From Climacteris rufus (lineage: Eukaryota; Chordata; Aves; Passeriformes; Climacteridae): a stretch of 64,000 nucleotides of DNA. A program made the position numbers and the translations under genes. The stretch spans positions 370 to 64,369 of the forward strand of contig VZRZ01004234.1 in the NCBI GenBank assembly GCA_013398175.1, given 5' to 3'. Position 1 is the first letter of the stretch; every line of letters starts with the position of its first letter. A model generated the notes under the pieces. The model ran no database searches. It saw nothing but the letters and a program-made list of their open reading frames with translations, and was not told where the DNA came from. Below are positions 50,450 to 61,500 of this stretch, one piece after another.

Positions 50450-51270
50450 CTAACAAAAAGACAGGAAATCTATGAAAAGACAAAAGGCTGGCTTGAAAGA
50501 ATCTGGGTCCTGGGCTAACTGTAGTCACATTCACCAGGAAAGAAACCTCACCATGTTTTATCCATGGGAATATTAAAATGTGAGGACTATATCATACTCA
50601 AAGTGTCAATGAAAAAAATTCTTTTAATTAGATCTGCAAGTTCTTTTGGTACTCCTCTGCCTCTTCCTTTTGGACAGCTTTTTCTCTCATCCCTATATTT
50701 CATTCCCCCACCTCCTCTAAGTAGCTGCCAATGCTGATGAAATTGATCTACTAAGATGCTCTAACAAATGAAGTTTTAACTTCAACAAGCCACACAAATT
50801 AACCAAAAAGTGGCCATATTACAATAAAATAAATTACCTAAATAAAATTCACCCTAGAGAAATGTAAGTGAACAGATTGCAAGAGGGCTGGTGAAAAGGC
50901 ATGACCCACAGAGAACTGAATACTTGGCAATACCAAAACAGCAGTTCTGAGTGAAATCTAGAGGTAAGAGGGGACAAAACAATTAGATCACAAAGACGCT
51001 AAGGCAAAATTGAGGAATGTATGACAAGACACCATTAACATATGCTTACTTATGCTTTAATGCCTCTGTACATCTGGATTATGACTAGAGGAGCAATGGA
51101 TTTGAGCCTCAAAATTACCAGGAAAAAATTAAGAAAATTGAGTCAGTTCAAAAATCAAGACATATAAAGGGCTAGACAGATGAATCTAGAAGGACTATGA
51201 AGGAGAAAAATAGTTTACAGCATTACTGGAAGAACCAAGAAGCTACCTTTCACCCTTTCAAGGGACAAAC

Positions 51271-53013
51271 ATAGAATCATAGAACGGTTTGGGTTGGAAG
51301 CAACCTTAAATGTTACCTAGTTCCAACCCCACTGGCACAGGCAGAGACACCTTCCACCAGACCAGGTTGCTTAAAGCCTGATCCAGATTGACTTTGAACG
51401 TTTTCAGGAATGGGGTATTCACTTCCCTGGGCAACCTATTCCAGTGCCTCACCACTCTCACAGTCAAGAATTTCTTCCTAATATTTAATGTAAATCTATT
51501 CCCTTGTCCTATCACTACATGCCCTTGTAAGAAGCTCCTCTCCAGCTTTCTTATAGGCCCCTTTTAGGGCCCCCTTTACTGGAAGACTGACATTAAGGTC
51601 TCACTGAAACCTTCACTTCCCTAGGCTGAACAACTCCAGCTCTCACAGCCTGTCTTCGTAGCAGAGGTGCACCAGCCCTCTGATCATCTTCATGGTCCTC
51701 CTCTGGACTTGCACCATCAGGTCCACATCCTTCTTTGGCTGGGATCCCAGAGCTGGATGCAGTACTCTGGGTGGGGCCTCACAAGAGCAGAGTAGAGGGA
51801 CAGAATCACCTCCCTTCATCTCCTGGTCACGCTTCCTTTGATTCAGCCCAGGATATGGTTGGCTTCCACTAACATCCCCACATCCTTCTCCTCAGGGCTG
51901 CTCTCAATCCATTCTCCACCCAGCCTGTATTTGTGCTTGGGATTGCTCTGACCCGAGTGCAGGACCTTGCCTTTGGCCTTGTTGAACTTCATGAGGTTCA
52001 CACGGACTTGCAATTCCAGCCTGTCTAGGTCCCTCTGGATGACATCCCTTCCCTCCATGTGTCCACATAGCTTGGTGTCATCAGCAAACTTGCTGAGGGT
52101 GCACTCAACCCCCCTGTCCGTGTCACCAACAAAGATATTAAACAGAGCCAGTCCCAACACCGACCCTTGAGGAATATCAGTCATCACTGGTGTCCACTTG
52201 GACATTGAGCTGTTGACTGCAACTCTGTGATGGTGGCTATCCTGCAAATTCCTCATCCACTGAGTGATCCATTCATCAAATCAAATTTAGAGACAAGGAT
52301 GTCATGTGGGACAGTGTCACAATTCCAAGTAGATGGTGTCAGTTACTCTTTCCTTATCTGCCACCACTCTAACCCTGTCATATAAAGCCACCAAATTTGT
52401 CAGGCACAATTGTCCTTTAGTGAATGCCACTAATCATCTCCTTATTTTCCCTTTGCCTTAGCATAGTTTCCAGGAGGATCTTCTCCATGATCTTGCTGAA
52501 CACTGGGGTGAGACTGACTGTAGTTCCCCACATCTCCCTTTTTAAGATGGGGAGTATTTTTTCAATTTTTTAAACAGTGGGAACTTTACTAGACTCACAG
52601 CTTCTTAAATATGATGGACAGTGGCTTAGCCAGGCCCTCCACCCTCAGGACACACAGATGCATCTCATCAGGTCCCATGGGTTTGTGCACCTTCAAGTGC
52701 TTTAGATGGTCTCAAATCTGATCTTCTCCCAGACTCCCTGACTTTGCCTTCTGTGACACGGGTGGTGTAGCTGGAGCACTTAGTGCAGACCAAGGCAAAA
52801 GGGTTCTTGAGTATCCCAGCCTCCTTCATGTCCCAGTTAACCAGGTCTCCTTTTTCCTTCTGGAGAAGACCCACATTTTTTCTAGTCTTCCTTCTATCAC
52901 CAAAGTACCTATAGAAGCTTTTCTTGTCCTTGATGTCTCTGGCCAGGTTTAATTTTATCAGGGTTTTATCTTTCCTAACCTCATCCCTGGCTGCTCAGAC
53001 AATTTCTCTGTAT
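51271..53013 (-). mobile_element. CR1 LINE, 5'-truncated, ~1.7 kb
   Basis: The 3' end lies at the left: ATAGAATCATAGAACGGTTT is the reverse complement of the CR1 terminus. Going right on the minus strand are degraded pieces of ORF2. These are a C-terminal piece (RKKFLTVRVVRHWNRLPREV), a reverse-transcriptase piece with IPQGSVLG and the catalytic FADD (near 52077-52088), and a linker piece with DIKDKKSFYRYFGDRRKTR. The pieces lie in different frames with stops, so the copy is dead. Full-length CR1 is about 4.5 kb, so the 5' half is missing, as is usual for these elements. It lies in the intron between two SPACA1-like blocks, on the same strand as that gene. Confidence 0.92.
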
Positions 53014-53024
53014 TTGCAACTTGG

Positions 53025-53521
53025 AATGTTGTTGGTAGCACGCGGATGTTTTGGCTATTGTTGAGCATCAGGGATGTGTCTTCACCACCCCCTTCACCAA
53101 AGACCAGTAAGCTGTGGGTGGGCAAGAGGGAGTCACAGCCAAGACAGCTAACCCAATGTGACCAAAGGGATATTCCATATACAATATAGCATCTTGCTCA
53201 GCAATAAAAACTAGGAGAAAACGGTGAGAGGGAAAAAAGTGTTTATTAAGGAATTTTTCTTCCAAAGCAACCCCTACGCATACCAAGGCCTTGTCTGCTG
53301 GGAAGAGTCTGGGTATCACCTGCTGATGGGAAGTAGAGAATAACTCTGTTTGTTTGTTTTCTTTGCTTCTGTGCACAGCCTTTGTTTTTCTTTAGTAAAC
53401 TATCTTCATTTGACCCACGACTTTTTCATCCGATTTTCTTCCCCCTTGACTTGCTAATGAGGGGAATGATAGAGAAGCTTGGTGGGCACTGGCATCCAGC
53501 CCAGGTCACCCTACCAGAACA
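53025..53521 (+). mobile_element. Partial LTR of songbird ERV type
   Basis: The segment follows a familiar passerine LTR order: CGGATGTTTTGGCTATTG, CCAAAGGGATATTCCATA, a TGCTCAGCAATAAAAACT box, GATGGGAAGTAGAGAATAA, AGTAAACTATCTTCATTTG and a pyrimidine-rich U5 near 53.43 kb. The first ~100 bases of a typical LTR seem missing at the left, where it abuts the CR1. The right terminus (to about ACCAGAACA) is worn. I identified it from recalled LTR structure, and no internal retroviral sequence is present. Confidence 0.6.
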
Positions 53522-53539
53522 TTAACTCTGAGGGACCAA

Positions 53540-54069
53540 AGATAAAACTGAGACAAAATTTAGGGAAATTCCCTGAAAACACAGCACATTTGAGACATGT
53601 GCTAGAGGGATAGGACATAAGGAACAGATTCTTATTATCTAAAAGATGTGTGCATTGGAGCAAGTGAGGCTATCAAGAGTATGGGGATATGTTTACTGTA
53701 TCTATGTATGAAACACATAAGCAGAATTGAAATTATGAAGTGAAGAATGGGAAATATTAAAGTATGTAGAAGTTAAATGTATATCTGACACCATTTACCC
53801 TTGTCCTTTGAACCACACACTCAGCTGCAGAGCACCATGTTGGGGGATGTCCCTGACACTTTGGGTCTCTCTTTGTTCTGGGGAGCCCCAAGATTTAGCA
53901 GTTTTGTATCTAGTGGCTATTTGCTGTTATTTCTTGACAGTTGCTGTTCCCCTTTCTAGTAAACTGTTATTTTTTTCCTTACATCTACTCTCATTCATTT
54001 CTTATTGGTGAAAAGGAACTGGCAACTCATTCCAGAGTGTTCTCTTTTAAATTGTCTCAAACCAAGACA
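53540..54069 (+). mobile_element. Second LTR, ends CTCAAACCAAGACA
   Basis: The right end TTGTCTCAAACCAAGACA is a good LTR terminus with a CA end. About 100 bases upstream, CTAGTAAACTGTTATTTTTT resembles the R/U5 region of avian LTRs. A degraded inverse of the terminus (CTGAGACAAAATTT near 53553) suggests that the left end is close to the previous LTR, for a total of about 530 bp. The left boundary is uncertain. Open frames inside lack retroviral domains. Confidence 0.55.
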
Positions 54070-54855
54070 ATTCTCAAACCCATAATGTCCTAAGATGTGA
54101 AATAGGACAGGATCAAGGAAGTTCTATCAATGGAAATATGAAAAAGTGACTGAATTAAAAAAATGGCATAAGATAGAAAACATCAGATAAATGGGGACAA
54201 AAACTTGCCTGTCTTCCTTTTTTCCATGGTCTTATGAGAAGCTGAATTTGTTCAGAAAAAAAATACAGCATTTCTGATTCAAGACTGCTTCCTAAGTAAT
54301 ATAATTACCACCTCACAGCAGTTTCTATCATCACACCAAATGCAGAATTTTCTTCTTAAGGCTCATCTCATTTTTCCTTCCTCCCTTTTTGCTCCAGAAT
54401 GACACCTCTCCTCTCCATTGCACAATTTATAAATTGTATAAATGTGGAATACAGAACACGCTACTGCAGGAAAGCAATTTTTTGGCAATATTGTATGTGG
54501 GAAGACATCTGTGAGAAGCATCAGAAGATCTTTCATCTTCTGAACATCTCACAGATGTTCACAAATAACGAAAATTGTTACTTTGGGGAAGGCAGCTCAT
54601 GCCAATAAATGTAGGGAACTGATTTAAAATAGGAGCTTGCAGGCTGTGAAATTAATAAAACAACAGATCTGACCTAAAATCCTAATGACAATCAGCCTGA
54701 TTGTTTTTGTTAATTATAGTTATTGGCAATTGAAATCAATGAGAGGTGAATGAGGGCAAGCAAATTACAACTGCTAGATTGCTACAGTTAGCATTTTTTT
54801 TCTTTTTTCCAAAACCAAATGACAATATGTTTTATTCATCTGCTTTGTTACTTAC

Positions 54856-54925
54856 CACATGTAACTGTGCATTCTCCAAATCCTACTTCCGTGGACATAG
54901 TGGCATTCAGACCAGAACACAATGT
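54856..54925 (-). pseudogene. SPACA1: SPACA1-like exon (FGECTVTCG block)
   Basis: A 70-bp block with acceptor GTAACTTTAG and consensus donor TGTG|GTAAGT on the minus strand. The frame gives TLCSGLNATMSTEVGFGECTVTCG. The last nine residues match the start of the mammalian SPACA1 cysteine-containing domain (EFGMCTVTCG). It enters in phase 0, compatible with the first-exon candidate at 57874, and leaves in phase 1, compatible with the 50.4-kb block. Confidence 0.65.
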
Positions 54926-56811
54926 CTAAAGTTACATATCTAATACAGTGACACAGGTTAAAATGCCCAATTAACAGTAAACTCACCCTTAAAATCTTTA
55001 CAACTTTCAGTAGAAATGTGAATTTGCCAACATTTTTGCTTTTGCTAACTCGACAACAAAAACAAGACATTTATGATGTTCATTGTAAAATCCATTGTGA
55101 AGAGCATTCCTGTTTAAACAAACCTTAAGATGATTCTTTAAAAGAAAAAATGGTTTTTTTCTTATAAACGAGTTTATGATGTTAAATTAGCCTTCTGAAT
55201 GCTCTGGGAAGCACGGTGTTTAGGTTCTATGCAAATTATAGGTTTTCCCTGAAGAGACTTATGAAAAGTTTTCATTCAACAATATTCAGTTAACTAGTTT
55301 CCTTGTTCTTTCTGGCTAACATAAGTCTTCCCACTTGATTTTTCCTCCATCACACTTCAAGGTCAGGTTTACACAGCCAGCACAAAGATGAGTCAACTAA
55401 GTACAGTATTTTAATTAAGTAGTGGGGTTTTAATCAGTGTGACTGCATTCTTTCCATTTTTTATAGTACTTTGAGGTTCCAAAATGCACAAAAGCAAAAG
55501 GTTCTCATCTCCATATGGGATTCAAATCTGGATTATATTTTTTATTCCTAATAGCATGCAATTTGAATGTTTGCTTATAAAGATACTGAGATACAATTCC
55601 TGTTCCACAAAGAAACTACCTTAGTGAAGTTCCTTTCAAAATTATTAATTAAATAAGCAGTAGGTCTTTTCAATCATTCCAAATGCAAAGAGAAAGTCAC
55701 TAAGACTGTTTTTACAAGTCTACACTGCCAGTCCCGCCTACTCAGGATATTTTTTTCTGATAACAAATACTCACCACTGTAAAGTTTGCTTTCACTGTCT
55801 CTCAGTTTTTTATGTTCAAGATTTATGTTTACAAAATGTTATTTCTGTGCAGCAATGCAAGTTTATATATCACTTCTTGATACTAAATCTCTGAGTAACA
55901 TTTACATTTTTCACATCCCACTATCCAAAACTTTAAATTTCTCAGGTTAAAAGGAACGTATCTATTTCTCTTTCAGTCACTGATATACAAACCTTTATTC
56001 TTCCTTTGTGAAGGATTTAAACTACAGCAGCACGGTGCATTCTCCACAAACTCTTTTTCTCAACATTATAAACGAGCCATCAACATGTTACTCTTCTGTT
56101 ATCTCTGTCTCTATGGTTTTGACATTTACTTCAGCATATAAGCTGTGCTCATCAGACCAGTCTTCTGATGTACACACAACAATCCTTAAACAATAACTAT
56201 CCAGCTGAATGATAAAATATCCAGCCTTAGCCAAAACATAAAGAAAAATACCGTAAGATTAAAATCCTATGAAAACAGAGGCAATCTTTAAAACAGCCAC
56301 TGTATCCTCAAACACTATCTTTAATAAGCTTCAAAAAAGAACTATTTCTTTAGAAAATGGTCTCCACCATGGATATGCTACCATATTTCCTTAACTTCTT
56401 TTAAATTGATGGGGCAGCCTTTCAGCAGTGTTGTCTAATGACAATTACCACAGCACAACACAGAGTTAGAGCAGAACTTAAGGATCCTGTTTGTAGTCTA
56501 AATACAGTTTTGTTTAAAAATATCTGTTTTCAGCTTGGCACTTTGGGGGGTGCTCTTGTTTCCTCATGAGGAATAAATGTAAACATACAAAAGTGAATGG
56601 GAGCGAGGGCTAGGACAGCTTCAGACGGTGCAAATTCTCAGCACAGTAGATTTCTGAGAATCCATATCAGCTTACAGTATGTCCCAAAGCTCTACCCTGA
56701 AAGTAGGTATTGCTGTAATTCAGTTTTGAGGTGACAAGCTGAGTGTAGCCACAGCAGGGTGTTATCATATCAGAAAGGAGAAGATGCCATTTCCCATCCA
56801 GACACAAATTA

Positions 56812-56853
56812 AAAGAAAAAAAAAAAAAAAAAAAAAAAAAGAAAAAGAAAAAG
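56812..56853 (+). repeat. Poly(A) tract, longest run 24 A
   Basis: A nearly pure A run with a few G interruptions (AAAAG and GAAAAAG units). No retroposed gene body is recognisable immediately upstream. Confidence 0.9.
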
Positions 56854-57873
56854 CTTTAGAAAACAAGAGGAGACACAAAACAGGAGATATTACTAATACA
56901 AAGCTGAGATACTTTGCTAACCAGTGAAAGAAAACTTCTCATTATAGGTGAAGATACCAACCATGCTACCCTTTCAGGATGCTCCTGGCTGCAGGAGCAC
57001 TGCAAGGAGCAGCATGACTCTTTTTTCAGAGATTTATAATTATGAACTGACTGCAGCTCTAAATAAAAAAAGATACTGCATTTTCTAAGTAGTATTACTC
57101 CAAATAAACCTTTAAACACATCTAAACATTAAAAGCTGATTGATTCTAAATTAACATGTTAATCAGGAAACCCCAATCCCGATTTTTGATGTAACGAAAT
57201 TTATTTTAAAAGCCACTAAAAGAAACTTTGAGGGAAATAGGATCATTGAGCATAACATGACACTTTTTATATGAATTATGTGAACCTTCACTGCCAATAT
57301 CACCATACAAAGTCTTGTATCGTTTTCTTTACTCTCATTTCCTCCATCCATTTTAATTGAACCAAAATGTTAAGAAATCTTCTGGTAAGAAACTACAGAT
57401 CTTTCTACTTATGTAAGATTTCTGGTTCCAGTTGCATCAGGTTCAGATAAAAATATAGTGTTAGCCCTATGCAAGAAGATTTATGTATATAAGCTTCCAT
57501 TAGCATTAATAGGAGTTATATATGTAAATCCCACACATGCTGTGATAAGAATGTGCTAAGAAACTGCATTTACATTCCTGTCAGGGGGCTGCAATTAGTA
57601 CCAGCACAGCAAAGGCAGCCTGTATTCCTCTCGACATTTGGAAGCCTTGTAAAACCTGTGTAGAACAGAAATCTTTGCCATTATACCCCGTTTTAATTAC
57701 AAGCCACATCACAGCATACATGCAGAATATTTTGATAGACACTTAAAAAGCCCACAGAATTCCTACTAAAAATGTTAACTGAGAGCACTCAAAATCATAG
57801 CTGTGAACCTGAGGGGAGCTCACTCACTCACTTGGCATGGGTTTTTGCCAAGTATTGTGGCTTTAGAACTTAC

Positions 57874-57990
57874 GGAGTCCCGGTGATCCGAGTGCAGAGG
57901 GGAGGGGGAGCAGCACGACTCCATCCCCAAAGCACTAAGACAAGCAAGAGTGAAGGGGATGTGGGTTTCCCAGGATGGAAATATTTCCAT
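57874..57990 (-). pseudogene. SPACA1: Candidate SPACA1 first coding exon
   Basis: A minus-strand ATG in good context (TTGCCCATGG, 57988-57990) opens 39 codons that end in phase 0 at a perfect donor (ACTCC|GTAAGTTC). The phase matches the 54.9-kb block. The frame (MEIFPSWETHIPFTLACLSA...) has a modest hydrophobic stretch that could be a signal peptide. In the +1 frame the same DNA encodes a much better signal peptide (SLLLVLVLWGWSRAAPPP) but has no upstream Met, so an early frameshift is possible. It lies at the edge of the CpG-rich patch. The assignment rests on position, phase and donor only. Confidence 0.35.
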
Positions 57991-58545
57991 GGGCAATTGG
58001 CTTTGCACTTGAGAGCACATCAGCTGCGAATTTGTGCAATTCGTTGCTTGATGGCGAACACAGGGGGTTTGCAGGGATCCGACTCTCAGTAGCCCATTAT
58101 TTCGGCTGTGACACTGACGAGCAGATCCAGAGCTTTCCCCGTCTCCTCAGCCTGTCCCTTCAGGAGTGACCTGTGATGGCTTAATAATCCGCTCCGACAC
58201 CTTCCCGCTGCCTGCAGATGACACCAGGGAGAGGCTGCTGCATCCCTGCGGTGGTTCAGCTTGGCTCGCTCCGGGCAGGCAGCAAATTGCTGCTCGGCAG
58301 GACAGGACACCTGCTCTCCCTGCAGCCCAGCTGTGCACCCCCCGACTCCAGAGAGGGAAACTCCCCTCACTGGGAGTGGGGATCATGGGGTCGGTGAGAA
58401 TATCCGTGCCTCTACACACGCGTGGGCTGGCAGGTCCGGGTGCCACGAAGTGGCAGGTTGGTGCTGGCACTTGGAGTGAGAGCTGTGTGCGGCCCCTTCG
58501 TCTGCTGCGCCTCATGCTGGAGCACAAGTTCCATCGAATAAAATG
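57991..58545 (-). promoter_or_regulatory. CpG-rich patch, candidate promoter
   Basis: Counting by eye gives 29 CpG between about 57.87 and 58.54 kb, while neighbouring kilobases have very few. The patch is also clearly more GC-rich than the rest of the window. It lies directly upstream, on the minus strand, of the first-exon candidate, so I infer a promoter for the SPACA1-like gene. Long open frames on both strands here are the usual by-product of GC-rich DNA. A germline or housekeeping promoter of an unseen transcript is the alternative. Confidence 0.4.
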
Positions 58546-58549
58546 GGTG

Positions 58550-61500
58550 GCAAAATGGGTGGCAAACTGTGTGGCACCCAAAGGATCTGACTGCCTGCTA
58601 TAGATGGTCCAGGATAATAACATTTTGGTTACAGCTGAGGAATCTCAGTTTTACTCCAAAGTCCAGAAAAAGCAGACTTAGATTCAATGGTACCTGGCTG
58701 ACTCCAGTTTCTTAAAATACTACCCTAGGATTTCCACTGTACCTTTCGATCCCCCATACACCAGAGCCCTGTGCAGACCTAAGAAGTGAACCCACAGTCA
58801 GGAAACAGACACTTGCACACAAAGGGCACATCAGACAACTGTCCCGATCACCAACAGGATGCTGGGTCAGCAGAGAGATAATGTAGGAGCCTGCTTGCAA
58901 TAAACATCCCTGCTACTCAAACCCAGTGCTTGTAAGTGATGCTCCCACATTTTACACAGAATCCATTTTGATAATCTCCACCTCGGTGTTCAGAAAGCCT
59001 TTGCAGATGTCTCAGGCTATTGGGCTAGGACTTTGTCCTCAGTATGTCTTCTGTCAGCAATTGCATTTCCCCAGAGTACAGAAATACAGCAACCAACATG
59101 GGATTGCCTGTGAATGCAGAGCTGGGCCCGGGCTCTGAAATTGGCTTTCATGGGAGTTGAAAATGAACAGAACTTTCCCTGCCTTTGTGTCTGCTCATAT
59201 ATTTTAAATGTTTGATTTAGCTTTTCCTTAAAAACTTCTTGCCAGGACACCTGCTTCCACATGTGCAACAGAAAACATGGAAGAAAATTCCTGGACCTGA
59301 TCAAGCTGCTTTCCTGAAGGCTAGAAGATAATTACTTTTATAAAATACTTGGAAGGCCCTCAGATACTGAAGGCAAAGAAAGTCAGAGAAGAAAAATACT
59401 ATTTGATGGGTAATGAACCATCATTTATTCAATAAAGTTCATTCATGAGGCTGTCAAGATTGATGTCACAATAATAATTATATGATTAATAATAGACCCT
59501 ATTTCTATATTTTCAGGACCCAAAGTCACCTAGGAATAGAAAGAATATTAATACTGAATAAAACCAACTGTGTCTAGAGAATGCAAGAAGATTGGTCAAA
59601 TAGGTTAAATCCAAGTATGTGTTATAGTTTTTCTTTCATCAAGATATTTTCAATATTCTTTCCTATCTATGTGTATGTATGTGTTAAATAAAATTTTATC
59701 TACACGCAGACACACAAACATTCTGCTGATGTTTGTGATGGGATGCAGGAGACAGTTACTGTGAAGGAAAGACAAATAATTTCCAGGAACAGCAAGTTCA
59801 CATACATCTTTAGAAGAAATAGGGGTTTTTTACCATTTCTACAGAGTAAGTAGGAACTCAGCTTTTTAGGCTGGGACCTAGTAAATGGCTTGTGGATGGT
59901 TTTTTGTGCAGTCTTTCAATATCATTAGTTAGTAGCAATATCTTTTCTGTTCCTTTCTTATACTTCATATATACATACAGGTGTTAGTCTTGGTCTCTTT
60001 CTACAGTGCATCTTCTGCCCAGGTTCTGCCTCTTTTTTCTCTGACACTTCTTACTCTTCTACTTTTATAGAAAAGGGGATAAAAATACTTATGGCAGTGG
60101 GCAACATCCACTTGACTTGTGCTGTTAAGTGGCTCTGTGAAGCAGTAGAGAGCTCCCAGGTGGGCAGAGCTGTTCCACCTACTTGTGTTGCTCTCGCAGC
60201 TGGTTGTTCCACAGGCTGCCCAGGGAGAAGACTGGCAAACAAACAGCTTGGAAAGAGCTTGCAGCTGCTTGTTCCTCTCCCCAGCCTCAGGACAGCCATA
60301 AAGTGTTTCTGCAGTGGGAGTGCAGATTTGGAAGCCTTCTTCCAGGCTGCTCCTTTTCTCTCCTCGTTTGGCACCATCTCCCACACAATCGTTTTTCTCA
60401 GCCATTTACAGGAAGAACAATCTGCCTGGACTTGTAGCCAGTATCACCCTCCTCCCAGGAGTTAGGAGAGGTGGGCAGAGTCACAGTACTCCTTAAAATT
60501 ACCCATATGTGAAGCTGGGACTGAGAGATGCAGCTAGGAGCAGCAGACAGAGCTTCTTCAGTGTTACAAACATCTGGAATATGATTAACTCTCCACTCTG
60601 CCTTCAGGCCATATGGGATGTGGACTTTCAATTTAGCCATATGATACAAAATGTTTTCTTGCTGACTTTATTTGTCCAGATGCTAATTAATAGACCAAAT
60701 AACACCATTAGCACAATGCCAGCAGATTTGTACTTTAGCCTGAACTCAGTGCCAGCAGATTTGTTCTTCAGCCGGAACTCATTGTCAGTAGGAATATGGC
60801 CATATTAGATGCTCAGTAGTTTTCTGAGTTAATAACTGTAGCTGTGAAAGGTTGAGTGCAGCCAAATGACACAGACAATATTCAGAGTGAGCCAGAGCAG
60901 CCTTGTGTCTTTTATTCACACCAGTAACTGAGGTTGTAAAAGAGGTAAGAAAGATGTTTGATACTTTTTAGAAAAGAGTAGTTCCATGCAATGCTGTTTT
61001 CTGTGTCAGGACTCTGTTGGTCAATAGAATTTATTTATTCTCTCTGCATGGACCAATAAATAATTCTGTAAGTCATTTCTCTTTGAAAGCTCCTGCAGCA
61101 GGAGCTCATGCCAGAAGGTCAGCACATCTGTAGTGGTCAAGGGGAGGTGGGCAATAGTCCTGAAAAATGCCTCCTCTTGCTTTGTTCCTATGCACAGATA
61201 ATGGCATGCTCCTTCCACTGGGTAAGAATTGTTGCCATAGTAATGTTTCAAGCACTCCTCTGGATCAATAGAAGAACAGAGGGTTTTTCAGGTATTTCTG
61301 TTGCTTGTAAGCCTGCAGCCATACCCCACATATATTTCTATTCCCTTCTATGAAACAAGTTTGTTCAAAGGTCTTTCAGCACTGTGCAATTAAGCATAAA
61401 AAGCAACATAAACATGGTGTACAAAGATCTTGGGACAGAATCAGGCCTCTGATGAACAAGTGCAGTTCAGTCAAGAGAGCAGAATTGCATTTGCTTGATC

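Larger units (their letters stand above)
41740..57990 (-). pseudogene. SPACA1: SPACA1-like locus, apparently decayed
   Basis: Five exon-like blocks on the minus strand resemble sperm acrosome associated 1, a single-pass acrosomal membrane protein needed for acrosome shaping in mammals. Shared features are FGECTVTCG, an IYTS segment, SAVMEY ... CVASVKYTVYTST, and a transmembrane block preceded by KMRR. The position also fits: in mammals SPACA1 is the convergent 3' neighbour of CNR1. Under the simplest splicing the gene is broken. It has tandem TAA stops in the third block, a frame mismatch entering the transmembrane block, and no exon for the expected cysteine-rich middle. A terminal exon was not found. 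Missed small exons, alternative acceptors or assembly indels could make it intact, so 'pseudogene' is an inference. The block boundaries come from GT/AG and phase logic. Confidence 0.55.

Noticed and set aside
58147..58623. 158-codon minus and 145-codon plus frames in the CpG-rich patch
   Set aside because: GC-rich DNA keeps several frames open at once. Neither frame has a domain, and the region is better read as a promoter.
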